In this document: in pieces, positions 1-6,277 of the stretch
How positions within the stretch are numbered: position 1 is the first letter of the stretch
Layout of the letters: every line of letters starts with the position of its first letter
Assembly: GCA_002338605.1 (NCBI GenBank)
Contig: DDIP01000044.1
Span: 1,514-11,458 of the forward strand
Reading direction: 5' to 3'
Length of the DNA: 9,945 nt
From: Proteobacteria bacterium UBA1847
Lineage (GTDB): Bacteria > Pseudomonadota > Gammaproteobacteria > Steroidobacterales > Woeseiaceae
Notes under the pieces: model-generated
The model's database searches: none
The model's input: only the letters and a program-made list of their open reading frames with translations
What the model was told of the DNA's origin: nothing
Position numbers and translations under genes: made by a program

Positions 1-276
1 GTGTTGACGTCCGTCAACACGCGAGCCGTCGGCAACGCGATCATCGAGTTGGGCGGCGGACGACGGAAGGTCGGCGAGAAGCTTGATTTTGCAGTCGGCT
101 TTTCTGATTTTGCATCCGTAGGCTGCATGCTTGACAGAGATCGGCCGCTGGCTGTCATTCATGCGGCCAGCGAGGCCGATGCGGATACGGCAACCGCAAA
201 TCTGCTGAAGGCCTGCCAGACCGGTGATATTGCGCCAGAAAAACGCGCGGTCATTTGCGAGATTTTGACCGGATAA
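1..276 (+). CDS. deoA: Thymidine phosphorylase, C-terminal end (5' end outside window)
   Basis: This is the last 91 residues of a pyrimidine-nucleoside phosphorylase, which converts thymidine and phosphate to thymine and 2-deoxyribose-1-phosphate in the cytoplasm. The recognisable stretch is the C-terminal alpha/beta domain: NTRAVGNAIIELGGGRRKVG (residues 6-25), then DFAVGFSD and RPLAVIHA, which match the E. coli DeoA order TRALGMAVVAMGGGRR, DYSVGFTD and RPLAVIHA. The reading frame is open from base 1, so the gene begins upstream; the GTG at base 1 is an internal codon, not a start. The stop is TAA at 274-276. The nupC-like transporter follows after 58 bases without an obvious promoter or terminator, so the genes are probably co-transcribed. 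Family identity is secure. Choice of deoA over pyn (broader pyrimidine specificity) rests on resemblance to the E. coli type. Confidence 0.92.
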   Translation: MLTSVNTRAVGNAIIELGGGRRKVGEKLDFAVGFSDFASVGCMLDRDRPLAVIHAASEADADTATANLLKACQTGDIAPEKRAVICEILTG

Positions 277-323
277 GAGCCCTTGATGCGGTAGACTAGG
301 CCCACGAAAAACAATAATCAGAT

Positions 324-332
324 CGGGGGAGA
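324..332 (+). promoter_or_regulatory. Ribosome binding site of the nucleoside transporter
   Basis: A purine-rich CGGGGGAGA run ends 2 bases before the ATG at 335, with its GGGGA core about 4 bases away. It is the clearest Shine-Dalgarno sequence in the operon and supports the ATG at 335 as the start. The downstream hydrolase gene lacks a comparable site. Confidence 0.6.
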
Positions 333-334
333 TC

Positions 335-1555
335 ATGCCCAATCTCATCGGTATTGCCGGTATCGTCGTCATACTTGGTATCGCGTTTTTGTTCTCGAGC
401 AATCGCAAGGCAATCAACTTCCGAATCGTCGGTGCGGCATTTGCGTTGCAGGTCATTGTCGCGACGATAGTGCTGTACTGGGAGAGAGGCCGGGCGGCAA
501 TTGAAACCATGAGCGAAGGCATCATGGCTGTCATAGGATTTTCGAAGGCCGGTATCGATATGGTCTTCGGGCCACTCGCGAACACCGAGATCATCGGTTT
601 CAGTTTTGCGGTCAACATACTGCCGATCATTATTTTCTTTTCAGCACTGATGTCGGTGCTGTATCACCTGCGCGTTATGGAGTGGATCGTCAAACTCGTT
701 GGTGGCTTCCTGCACAAGGTCATCGGCACCGGAGCGGTCGAATCAATGAACGCGGCTGCGAACGTATTCGTCGGTCAAACTGAGGCACCTCTCGCAGTAC
801 GCCCGTATCTCAAAGGCCTTACCGAGGCACAAATGTTTGCGGTCATGGTCTCCGGTCTGGCATCGATTGCCGGTACCGTACTGGCGGGTTACGCATTGAT
901 GGGGGCGGAACTCAAGTACCTGCTGGCAGCCGCATTCATGGCGGCGCCGGGTGGGCTGCTGATGGCGAAAATTGTGATGCCGGATGACCAGGTTGCCCCT
1001 GCAGGCGGCCACGAAAAACTCGTGATAGAGAGAAGCGAGCACAAGAACGTCATTCTTGCTGCAGCATCTGGCACGACTGATGGTCTGCGCCTTGCGGCAA
1101 ACATTGGCGCAATGCTGATTGCTTTCGTTGCTTTGATCGCGATGTTCAATGGACTGGTGGGCTGGATCGCGGGATGGTTCGGCTACGAGTTGACGCTACA
1201 AATGATTCTCGGGTGGATATTTAGGCCGTTGATGTTCCTGCTCAGCGTACCCTGGTCGGAAGCGCAGGCCGCGGGCGCACTGTTCGGAGAAAAATTGATC
1301 CTTAACGAATTCGTCGCCTTCTCGCATTTGAACGAATACCTGGCAGGTATGAGTCCGCGGACGATCGCGGTCGTTACATTTTCGTTGTGCGGTTTCGCTA
1401 ACCTGTCATCAATCGCAATTCTGCTCGGTGGCCTTGGAGTGCTCGTTCCCGAAAAACGTGACCTGATCGGCCAGCTGGGGTTGAAAGCCGTGCTGGCCGG
1501 TTCCTTGTCCAACCTCATGAGCGCTGCATTGGCAGGGTTGCTATTGACGTTCTGA
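335..1555 (+). CDS. nupC: Concentrative nucleoside transporter (CNT family, NupC-like)
   Basis: A 406-residue inner-membrane protein that imports nucleosides using an H+ or Na+ gradient; the length matches the family (about 400). The N-terminal helices (about 4-50) are followed by the gate region and the conserved signature NAAANVFVGQTEAPLAVRPY (139-158), where GQTE (147-150) is the substrate-contact loop of CNT structures. The second re-entrant half carries NEFVAF (324-329), with E325 as the expected ribose-contacting acid, and GFANLSSIAI (353-362), whose F354, N356 and S359 keep the spacing of the binding residues known from the Vibrio cholerae transporter. The protein is intact. It lies between a nucleoside phosphorylase and a nucleoside hydrolase, which fits uptake feeding two catabolic routes. 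Ion coupling and purine or pyrimidine preference cannot be read from the sequence. The gene symbol is given by family resemblance. Confidence 0.93.
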   Translation: MPNLIGIAGIVVILGIAFLFSSNRKAINFRIVGAAFALQVIVATIVLYWERGRAAIETMSEGIMAVIGFSKAGIDMVFGPLANTEIIGFSFAVNILPIIIFFSALMSVLYHLRVMEWIVKLVGGFLHKVIGTGAVESMNAAANVFVGQTEAPLAVRPYLKGLTEAQMFAVMVSGLASIAGTVLAGYALMGAELKYLLAAAFMAAPGGLLMAKIVMPDDQVAPAGGHEKLVIERSEHKNVILAAASGTTDGLRLAANIGAMLIAFVALIAMFNGLVGWIAGWFGYELTLQMILGWIFRPLMFLLSVPWSEAQAAGALFGEKLILNEFVAFSHLNEYLAGMSPRTIAVVTFSLCGFANLSSIAILLGGLGVLVPEKRDLIGQLGLKAVLAGSLSNLMSAALAGLLLTF

Positions 1556-1559
1556 CGCC

Positions 1560-2501
1560 GTGCCAGCGCGCCCGATAATAATCGACTGCGATCCTGGACA
1601 GGACGACGCTGTTGCCCTGTTCCTGGCGATGTCCTCACCCGATGAACTCGAGGTGCTGGGCATCACGGCGGTGGCAGGCAATGTTCCATTGCGACTGACG
1701 GAACGTAACGCCCGGGTAATGTGCGACGTCGCCGGCCGGCGTGATATTCAAGTATTTGCGGGTGCCGAGAAACCACTGATCAGAGAAGCCATCAGTGCCG
1801 AGTACATTCACGGCGAGACCGGTATCGACGGAATGGACGTGTTTGATCCCGTGACGCCGTTGCAGTCGCAGCACGCGGTCGATTTCCTGTTGGAGACCGT
1901 GGGAAATGCGGCGCCAGCGAGTATTACACTGGTCCCGACGGGACCCCTCACGAATATTGCTGCGGCGATTATCGCCGACCCACAAATTATTGAAAACATA
2001 AATGAAATTGTGCTCATGGGCGGCGCGATGCGTGAGGGCGGCAATCGCACGCCGTCAGCAGAATTCAACATTCTCGCCGATCCGCATGCGACCGACATTG
2101 TGTTCAGTTGCGGACGACCGCTGACCGTAATGGGCCTCGACGTGACGCACAAAGTGTTGTCGACGCCGGAACGAGTCGAGCGAATCGCGAACATCGACAA
2201 CGCCGTGGCCGCCGCCACAGCCGGCATGCTGAGTTTTTTTCATCGCTACGATACCGAGAAGTACGAGTCGCCCGGACCGCCGTTACACGACCCCTGTACG
2301 GTTGCCTACCTTTTGCGGCCGGATCTGTTCTGTACAAAGCGGTGCAATATTGAGATCGAAACGGAATCCGAACTGACGATGGGTCATACAGCGGTGGACT
2401 TCTGGCATGTCACCGATCGGCCGCGGAATGCGAACTGGGTATTTGATGTTGATGCCAACGGATTCTATGAATTGCTGACCGAACGACTGGCGCGTTTCTA
2501 G
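1560..2501 (+). CDS. Inosine/uridine-preferring nucleoside hydrolase
   Basis: A 313-residue cytoplasmic enzyme that hydrolyses the N-glycosidic bond of nucleosides to give free base and ribose. The diagnostic N-terminal calcium-binding motif DCDPGQDDA is at 9-17. Further conserved pieces are VPTGPLTN (125-132; the Thr is a calcium ligand in the family), EFN (168-170; ribose contacts) and HD (243-244; His is the usual leaving-group proton donor and Asp a calcium ligand). All expected active-site residues are present and the length is normal. GTG at 1560 is the only usable start, because the catalytic motif begins at residue 9 and the next in-frame Met is residue 24. There is no clear Shine-Dalgarno sequence and the transporter stop lies only 4 bases upstream, so translational coupling is likely. 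Pyrimidine (Rih) versus broad specificity is not decidable here. Confidence 0.93.
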   Translation: MPARPIIIDCDPGQDDAVALFLAMSSPDELEVLGITAVAGNVPLRLTERNARVMCDVAGRRDIQVFAGAEKPLIREAISAEYIHGETGIDGMDVFDPVTPLQSQHAVDFLLETVGNAAPASITLVPTGPLTNIAAAIIADPQIIENINEIVLMGGAMREGGNRTPSAEFNILADPHATDIVFSCGRPLTVMGLDVTHKVLSTPERVERIANIDNAVAAATAGMLSFFHRYDTEKYESPGPPLHDPCTVAYLLRPDLFCTKRCNIEIETESELTMGHTAVDFWHVTDRPRNANWVFDVDANGFYELLTERLARF

Positions 2502-2611
2502 AGCGGGGTTTCGGAAATACTTCCCGTTGGACGCCTCGCGCAAATCCCAAAACATGCCGCTCATGAGTGACCGACTTGCGTGAGTGGTGAGGTCTGCTTT
2601 AGCGTCAATAC

Positions 2612-2633
2612 CGGCCGCTTGAACGGCCGCTTT
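2612..2633 (+). terminator. Possible weak terminator after the salvage operon
   Basis: CGGCCG (2612-2617), loop CTTGAA, then CGGCCG (2624-2629) form a perfect 6-bp GC-only stem, followed by CTTT. It lies about 110 bases after the hydrolase stop, between the conserved operon and the accessory block. The T tract is only three bases long, so efficiency as an intrinsic terminator is doubtful. CGGCCG is itself a palindrome, so the arms could also be a direct repeat. Confidence 0.3.
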
Positions 2634-2705
2634 CAGGGTATGATGGAGTTTCGCTAGTGACAAAGCGGACCTGCTTTTTGGTATTAGTACGGATGAATCG
2701 TAACT

Positions 2706-3008
2706 ATGATTTCTTCAAAGGAGCAAAGGAAGATTTCTAGCAGGGCACGAGTGCTGGCGTGGGTGATTGTAATCTGCGTCGCCGTGGTGTTCATTGACTG
2801 GATAATTCAATTAGTGTCCGGCAGGAGCGGAGGTTCGACTCTTGGTTTTGGCGTTACGGCGCTTGGCGCTTTGGGTTTGTTGATTATTGGCCCGCTGTCT
2901 CTATCAATTGCTGTCAGAGGCCGACCACCCGGTTGGTGGTCATCAATCGAGGATTCGCTCGACGTTGATAAGGCCCTGCGCCGTTACCTCGAGAAGCGCA
3001 ATCGATAG
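2706..3008 (+). CDS. Small two-helix membrane protein, unknown function
   Basis: A 100-residue protein that I do not recognise. The N-terminus is basic (KEQRKISSRAR), then come two hydrophobic segments at about 15-37 and 45-70, joined by a Gly/Ser-rich turn (GRSGGS). A cytoplasmic-looking tail, rich in charge, follows: DSLDVDKALRRYLEKRNR. The positive-inside rule suggests both ends are in the cytoplasm. The ATG at 2706 has no good Shine-Dalgarno sequence. An AAAGGAG sits just inside the frame near 2716-2722, but the next in-frame start codon after it is a GTG near 2751 that would cut into the first helix. The gene is the first of the accessory block, and the degenerate GGCCG repeat follows its stop by about 25 bases. 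That it is a real gene is likely but not certain. Confidence 0.6.
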   Translation: MISSKEQRKISSRARVLAWVIVICVAVVFIDWIIQLVSGRSGGSTLGFGVTALGALGLLIIGPLSLSIAVRGRPPGWWSSIEDSLDVDKALRRYLEKRNR

Positions 3009-3020
3009 TGATTAATCCTA

Positions 3021-3033
3021 GTTCGTAGCGAAC
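3021..3033. repeat. Perfect short hairpin after the 2706-3008 gene
   Basis: GTTCG (3021-3025), loop TAG, CGAAC (3029-3033) form a perfect 5-bp stem 12 bases after the stop codon. There is no T tract, so it is not an intrinsic terminator of the usual kind. It directly abuts the first copy of the intergenic repeat. Confidence 0.4.
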
Positions 3034-3061
3034 GACTCCTTCTGGCCGAACTGAGCCAGTT
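3034..3061. repeat. Degenerate GGCCG intergenic repeat, copy A
   Basis: This copy has the core CTTCTGGCCGAACTGA, matching copy B (CTTCTGGCCGTACTGA) at all but one base. It can fold in two mutually exclusive ways: CTGGC (3042-3046) with GCCAG (3055-3059), or AACTG (3049-3053) with CAGTT (3057-3061) around AGC. It lies about 25 bases after a stop codon, the same arrangement as the next copies. Confidence 0.5.
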
Positions 3062-3138
3062 GCAAGGAATGGGTTAACATGACGGCTACTGACACTATGC
3101 AGGCGCTCGACTCCACCGGGCTGTAGACCCCAAAATCA

Positions 3139-3144
3139 AGAGGA
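3139..3144 (+). promoter_or_regulatory. Ribosome binding site of the CPBP protease gene
   Basis: AGAGGA with 8 bases to the ATG at 3153, an ideal spacing that fixes the start of the CPBP gene. About 65 bases upstream a TTAACA (3074-3079) resembles a -35 box, but the -10 candidate after it is poor. Confidence 0.65.
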
Positions 3145-3152
3145 AACAGCCA

Positions 3153-3977
3153 ATGAACCTTTTGGCAAAGTCGCTACGCCTGTATTTGATTTCTGCGAAG
3201 ACCGCAATTGTCATCAAGGTATTTTGCTTCTGGGCATTTTTCTGGCTAGTTCTTGCCGGATTGCAGACTGTGCCTTTGCAAAGCCTCGGTAGCGCGGCAT
3301 CTCCAATTGGCGCGTGTATTGCGATAGTGGCGACACTGCTTCTCATAGTGGCCTTGTTACGGATTGATCGAGGATCTCTTTACGAAATCGGTCTCAGTTT
3401 CACGTCAAGAGCCCTACCGCAATTTGTTTTGGGAATTGGCTTGGGTGTCGCGCTAGTGGCGGCCATGGTGTCCGCGATGCTACTCCTAACCCCGCTAGAA
3501 ATTGAATCATCCGCTAACAGCAATTTTCTTAACATTGTTGGTGTGTCCTTCGTGGTTCTGCTCGCTCTCGCCATGATGGAAGAGCTAGCGTTCCGGTCGT
3601 ATTCATTGTTCGAACTACGGCAGGCGTGGGGTATCCGGCCAGCCGTCTACGTTACCTCAATTGCCTTCGCGTTCTATCATGGTCTTGCGTTTGAGAACCT
3701 ACTTGGCCCTGGCGTCTGGGGCATATTTTTTGGGTGGATGGCGATCTCGACAAACAGTATCGCGCGGCCGACAGGGTTTCATATGGGGCTCAACTGGTTG
3801 CAGGCATTGATGGGAATGAAACCTGAGTACAGCAAGTCAGTCTGGGACCTCTCAGTTGGGACCAGCTCTGGCTATATTGGTGTCGAGGAGTTGGGTCTTG
3901 TGATGCAAGTGGTCCTGTTAGTTGCTGGTATTTCAATTGTCGAACTGCTTGTAGCCAGGCAAAGTAAAGGCGCCTAG
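3153..3977 (+). CDS. CPBP family intramembrane metalloprotease (CAAX protease/Abi type)
   Basis: A 274-residue polytopic membrane protein with the complete active-site signature of the CPBP (CAAX protease and bacteriocin-processing) family. It has EELAFR at 143-148 (EExxxR motif), FAFYH at 172-176 (FxxxH motif), and HMGLN at 210-214 (HxxxN motif). In characterised relatives the Glu pair and the two His residues act in intramembrane peptide cleavage. The N-terminal part (about 20-40, 52-70, 88-112) is hydrophobic, and the catalytic motifs lie in the C-terminal half, as is usual. The length is typical. The substrate is not indicated: no bacteriocin, peptide pheromone or prenyltransferase gene is adjacent. 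An ICMT-like methyltransferase gene 2.4 kb downstream recalls the eukaryotic CAAX pathway, but several unrelated genes lie between them and I see no CAAX-ending protein. Confidence 0.9.
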   Translation: MNLLAKSLRLYLISAKTAIVIKVFCFWAFFWLVLAGLQTVPLQSLGSAASPIGACIAIVATLLLIVALLRIDRGSLYEIGLSFTSRALPQFVLGIGLGVALVAAMVSAMLLLTPLEIESSANSNFLNIVGVSFVVLLALAMMEELAFRSYSLFELRQAWGIRPAVYVTSIAFAFYHGLAFENLLGPGVWGIFFGWMAISTNSIARPTGFHMGLNWLQALMGMKPEYSKSVWDLSVGTSSGYIGVEELGLVMQVVLLVAGISIVELLVARQSKGA

Positions 3978-3998
3978 ACAGACCCTTTGGGGAAAACC

Positions 3999-4030
3999 GA
4001 TGTCTGCTTCTGGCCGTACTGATTCGGTCG
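3999..4030. repeat. Degenerate GGCCG intergenic repeat, copy B
   Basis: GTCTGCTTCTGGCCGTACTG followed by ATTCGGTCG. The CTTCTGGCCG-ACTGA core is shared with copy A, and the CGGTCG end with copy C. It begins about 22 bases after the protease stop codon. The left arm no longer pairs fully with the right arm. Confidence 0.5.
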
Positions 4031-4046
4031 ACGATTCACTTGCTTG

Positions 4047-4073
4047 GTGGCTGGTTTAGGTGCGAGCAGCCAC
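4047..4073. repeat. Perfect 7-bp inverted repeat
   Basis: GTGGCTG (4047-4053), a 13-base loop, and CAGCCAC (4067-4073). The stem can extend by one G-U pair in RNA. No T tract follows. It is the longest perfect stem I found in this spacer; its role is unknown. Confidence 0.45.
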
Positions 4074-4148
4074 TCCATGTTACCGCGGAAACAACTTCTA
4101 GAATTCACTATAGGTTTCGCGAATAACTTACACCCGTGGGATAGTGAC

Positions 4149-4179
4149 CGACCGCCAAGACTCGCATTGCCGCCGGTCG
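4149..4179. repeat. CGACCG/CGGTCG inverted pair
   Basis: CGACCG (4149-4154) and CGGTCG (4174-4179) enclose 19 bases. The same two arms, in the same order and nearly the same spacing, occur at 4804-4833, which suggests a shared origin. The core here lacks the TGGCCG of the other copies. Confidence 0.4.
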
Positions 4180-4310
4180 ATTGAATTGTTGTAAGATGAC
4201 GGCAGATGACCCAAACTGGCCGATGAGAAACTGAGCCTCAATTAACCCTTTCCGGCGGAACGACACGTTTCTGAGGGTATCGGCACCGTTTATGGCTAGG
4301 AGTTCGAGAA

Positions 4311-4787
4311 ATGACTATAAGAATCTCTGTTTCCTCGTCATTGGTCTTGACGGTCTGCTTGTTTGTTGAATTTGCCTATGCGAATCCGGCCGATGGTTAT
4401 CGCGACGCTCAGAGAATAATCGTGATTACTGACGACGAAGCGATTCACTATGCCTCATTTTGCGGATTCTATGAGCTTCGTGAACTCTTAACGGAAAGTA
4501 TTGAAAACGTTATGGATTCCACTGACGTGGTGGGCACCCCTAAGTTCGAGCTACGCGTTCTAGCTAAGTCTGGAGAGCACAAAGCCTACGTCGGAGACCA
4601 CTGGATCAGCACCGATGAGGGGACGGCAATGATACCGTCCGCCACATACAAACGAATCTTGAAATACGTCGAGATGCGAAAAGGATCAGGTGCCGCGAGG
4701 TCTACGGTCAGCAAGTCGGTCAGACAAATTTTACGCCGAATACAAGACCCTGCGTATGTCGAAGAGAATATGTGCTCAAAACGCTAG
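4311..4787 (+). CDS. Small secreted (periplasmic) protein, unknown function
   Basis: A 158-residue protein with a likely Sec signal peptide: basic start (MTIR), hydrophobic core to about residue 20, and a probable cleavage site after AYA at 24. The mature part is mixed alpha/beta and charged, without repeats. It has two cysteines, C51 (FCGFYELREL) and C155 near the C-terminus (ENMCSKR), which could form a disulfide in the periplasm. The start is well supported: TAGGAG at 4297-4302 is 8 bases before the ATG. I recognise no family. Gene-like composition, signal peptide and ribosome binding site argue that it is real. Its neighbours share no evident pathway. Confidence 0.7.
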   Translation: MTIRISVSSSLVLTVCLFVEFAYANPADGYRDAQRIIVITDDEAIHYASFCGFYELRELLTESIENVMDSTDVVGTPKFELRVLAKSGEHKAYVGDHWISTDEGTAMIPSATYKRILKYVEMRKGSGAARSTVSKSVRQILRRIQDPAYVEENMCSKR

Positions 4788-4795
4788 CTGGGTCG

Positions 4796-4805
4796 CGGAC
4801 GTCCG
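4796..4805. repeat. Perfect 10-base palindrome CGGACGTCCG
   Basis: CGGACGTCCG lies 8 bases after the stop of the secreted-protein gene and overlaps the left arm of repeat copy C. Alternative pairing GGTCG (4791-4795) with CGACC (4804-4808) is also possible, so two structures compete. It could bind a dimeric regulator, but it is more likely part of the repeat. Confidence 0.35.
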
Positions 4806-4833
4806 ACCGGTATTGGCCGTTCTGCGACGGTCG
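4804..4833. repeat. GGCCG intergenic repeat, copy C
   Basis: CGACCG (4804-4809) and CGGTCG (4828-4833) form a perfect 6-bp stem around an 18-base loop containing TATTGGCCGTTCTG, which corresponds to CTTCTGGCCGTACTG of copy B. It starts 17 bases after a stop codon. This is the best-preserved copy as an inverted repeat. Confidence 0.5.
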
Positions 4834-4886
4834 CCAGGATTGATGTATGATTTCTGTTGTTTACTCTAAACGGCTATTCACGCTCT

Positions 4887-4893
4887 AGGTGAG
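4887..4893 (+). promoter_or_regulatory. Ribosome binding site deciding a TTG start
   Basis: AGGTGAG is 8 bases from the TTG at 4902 and 2 bases from the TTG at 4896. Spacing favours the second TTG, shortening the protein by two residues. Confidence 0.5.
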
Positions 4894-4901
4894 AATTGAA
4901 T

Positions 4902-5180
4902 TTGAGTCGTCTCAGATCCGTGCTGTCTATCGTAGAAATAGTGTTCGGATTGGCTCTGATTGGGTTTGGTGTGTACGGATTTTGGCTTAGCCGAGATTGC
5001 ACCTCGACTTCTTGTGGTGCTCTAGGAGTACTAGGCATCATCTATTCTTGGGTAACTGGCTTATTGATACTGACTGCGGGAATTTCTTCATGGTATTGGC
5101 AGAAACTCCCGCTGCTCGCAATTCAGGCATCTTTGTTGTCAGCACTGACTGCGTTTCACTTACTGCTGGAATACTCCTAG
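4902..5180 (+). CDS. Small three-helix membrane protein, unknown function
   Basis: A protein of about 92 residues with three hydrophobic segments (in the 94-residue numbering: about 9-31, 42-66 and 70-92) and almost no soluble part. A short loop between helices 1 and 2 carries SRDCTSTSCG, with two cysteines five residues apart that probably face the periplasm and could form a disulfide. There is no ATG near the 5' end. TTG occurs at 4896 and 4902; the Shine-Dalgarno sequence AGGTGAG (4887-4893) lies 8 bases from TTG 4902 but only 2 from TTG 4896, so I prefer 4902. I recognise no family. Repeat copy D follows the stop directly. Confidence 0.55.
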   Translation: MSRLRSVLSIVEIVFGLALIGFGVYGFWLSRDCTSTSCGALGVLGIIYSWVTGLLILTAGISSWYWQKLPLLAIQASLLSALTAFHLLLEYS

Positions 5181-5185
5181 CCAGT

Positions 5186-5217
5186 GACTGCTTCTAGCAG
5201 TAAGGCGACTATCGCCT
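5186..5217. repeat. Tandem perfect hairpins (repeat copy D)
   Basis: Two back-to-back hairpins begin 6 bases after a stop codon. The first is ACTGCT (5187-5192), TCT, AGCAGT (5196-5201); the second is AGGCGA (5203-5208), CTA, TCGCCT (5212-5217). Both have perfect 6-bp stems and 3-base loops, separated by one base. The first half, GACTGCTTCTAGC, resembles the CTGCTTCTGGCCG core of the intergenic repeat. No T tract follows, so intrinsic termination is not implied; protection of the mRNA 3' end is possible. Confidence 0.5.
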
Positions 5218-5437
5218 AGTTTGAGTTACAGTTTCTGCTACTGAGCTTACCGGACGTTGACGCGAAATAATGACTTGGTTGCCGATTAACCCGTTTTGCT
5301 TGGTCAGGTATTTGCAGAAGGTAAATGAACGCCTGCATCACCTCGAGTAGCTATCGGTCGAATAAACTGGCGTGAAATGTCGGCTGGTAACTGGCTCAAA
5401 GCAGCAGATCATGAAACACAATTTTCTCGAGAATGTC

Positions 5438-5443
5438 GAGGAG
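5438..5443 (+). promoter_or_regulatory. Shine-Dalgarno favouring the internal ATG at 5446
   Basis: GAGGAG lies just before the ATG at 5446; its GAGG core leaves about 4 bases. The upstream in-frame ATG at 5377 has no comparable site. The spacing is tight, so the choice is not settled. Confidence 0.45.
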
Positions 5444-5445
5444 TC

Positions 5446-6156
5446 ATGTCTAAGATAATACTAACTCTTGTGGTCAGTACGCTGCTCACGCTCGCTGTAA
5501 TAGCGATGTTCCAAAAGGGACCTCGCAGTCGGGGAATCACACAACCGGGTGGTTTGGAATTGCCTGTAGCATTGACTAACGCAAACTCATCGACCACCAA
5601 CGCCGTTCCAAACAACGAAAAAATCGTGGAACAGACTGTTCAACAGAATGAAGCAACGGTGCGACCGGGAACGCATGAGCCGTTGGTCATGCCGGAGCAA
5701 CCGCACATTGAATCTCCGCATACTGACTTGCCCGAATTGAAACAATCTCAACCGAGCTCCGAACCTGGATCTAGCTCAGGCCCCGACCTAAGCCTCTATA
5801 CACCTGAAATAGCGGAACTGCTAGACGACAGCATGCCGATGAGATTGCAGAAACGGTACGAATTAGACGAGAGGGAAGATTCGTGGGCATCTTCTATGGA
5901 AGAGAAGCTACTCACCTACCTGGATCAGCGACTTGCTCCGTCCCAATTCTACATAGCACGAGTCGATTGTCGTACCTTCAACTGTGAAATTCACTTGCTA
6001 GGCCACAGCTCCAACGCTATCCTATTTTGGGAGTCAACTACTTGGGACCTCATCAATCAGCCATGGCACGACTTCGACAGGATGTTTACAGGCACTAGCA
6101 ATGTTCGACTAGATGTGATCGGAATCGCTTACATGCTTTCAATTGACAATTTTTGA
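5446..6156 (+). CDS. Membrane-anchored periplasmic protein with CxxxxC motif, unknown function
   Basis: A 236-residue protein if it starts at ATG 5446 (259 if at the in-frame ATG 5377). The later start places a hydrophobic anchor at residues 4-22 directly at the N-terminus and has a Shine-Dalgarno sequence. A long low-complexity linker rich in Pro, Gln, Ser and Asn follows (about 30-120), as in proteins that cross the periplasm. A compact C-terminal domain (about 125-236) has ARVDCRTFNCEIHLLG, with cysteines at 175 and 180 on what looks like a beta strand. This resembles the VECRxxxCRxE pattern of many uncharacterised proteobacterial periplasmic proteins; that comparison is from memory and not a family assignment. 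The gene is free-standing, with spacers of about 200 bases before and 160 after it. Confidence 0.65.
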   Translation: MSKIILTLVVSTLLTLAVIAMFQKGPRSRGITQPGGLELPVALTNANSSTTNAVPNNEKIVEQTVQQNEATVRPGTHEPLVMPEQPHIESPHTDLPELKQSQPSSEPGSSSGPDLSLYTPEIAELLDDSMPMRLQKRYELDEREDSWASSMEEKLLTYLDQRLAPSQFYIARVDCRTFNCEIHLLGHSSNAILFWESTTWDLINQPWHDFDRMFTGTSNVRLDVIGIAYMLSIDNF

Positions 6157-6165
6157 ATCCTGTAG

Positions 6166-6223
6166 TCCATGGCTGAAGTTTACCGAATGTGTTGTATCGA
6201 ACGGTTGAATCCGCAACTCAAAG
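6166..6223 (+). pseudogene. IS30-family transposase 3' end, remnant 1
   Basis: The last codons of an IS30-type transposase are readable: GAA TGT GTT GTA TCG AAC GGT TGA (6185-6208), giving ECVVSNG-stop, where the family ending is commonly ECVASTG or close to it. Just upstream, ATGGCTGAA-G-TTTACC corresponds to the PAERFN segment with about two bases lost, so it is frameshifted. The 15 bases after the stop match remnant 2. Over 39 bases (6185-6223 versus 6919-6957) I count 34 identities. Everything 5' of about 6166 is absent and runs straight into the preceding gene's end. Confidence 0.6.
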
Positions 6224-6259
6224 GTGACGGTCGCCTGGGTTGAGGTAGAATAGCGGCTG

Positions 6260-6277
6260 CCGACCCAATGCGGTCGG
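6260..6277. repeat. CCGACC/GGTCGG hairpin
   Basis: CCGACC (6260-6265), loop CAATGC, GGTCGG (6272-6277): a perfect 6-bp stem with a GC-rich pairing. It lies 80 bases before the methyltransferase start with no T tract. It shares the GACC/GGTC arm type with the other intergenic inverted repeats. Confidence 0.45.

Larger units (their letters stand above)
3978..4310. other. 333-base gene-free spacer with several hairpins
   Basis: No credible coding sequence is visible. The spacer holds repeat copy B (3999-4030), a perfect 7-bp hairpin (4047-4073), a CGACCG/CGGTCG inverted pair (4149-4179), and an AT-rich stretch. A short open stretch ending at the TGA at 4182-4184 reads RPPRLALPPVD; it looks like a possible protein tail but is closed by a stop 57 bases upstream. 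The spacer could hold decayed genes or an unrecognised structured RNA. Confidence 0.5.

Noticed and set aside
4146..4184. Third IS30 transposase tail
   Set aside because: The sequence CGGTCGATTGAATTG ... TGACGG superficially resembles the post-stop region of remnant 1 (GGTTGAAT ... TGACGG), but the preceding codons do not read as the family C-terminus.
5377..5445. N-terminal extension of the periplasmic protein from ATG 5377
   Set aside because: It would put 23 polar residues ahead of the anchor and lacks a ribosome binding site. ATG 5446 has a GAGGAG before it and places the hydrophobic segment at the N-terminus. Not excluded.
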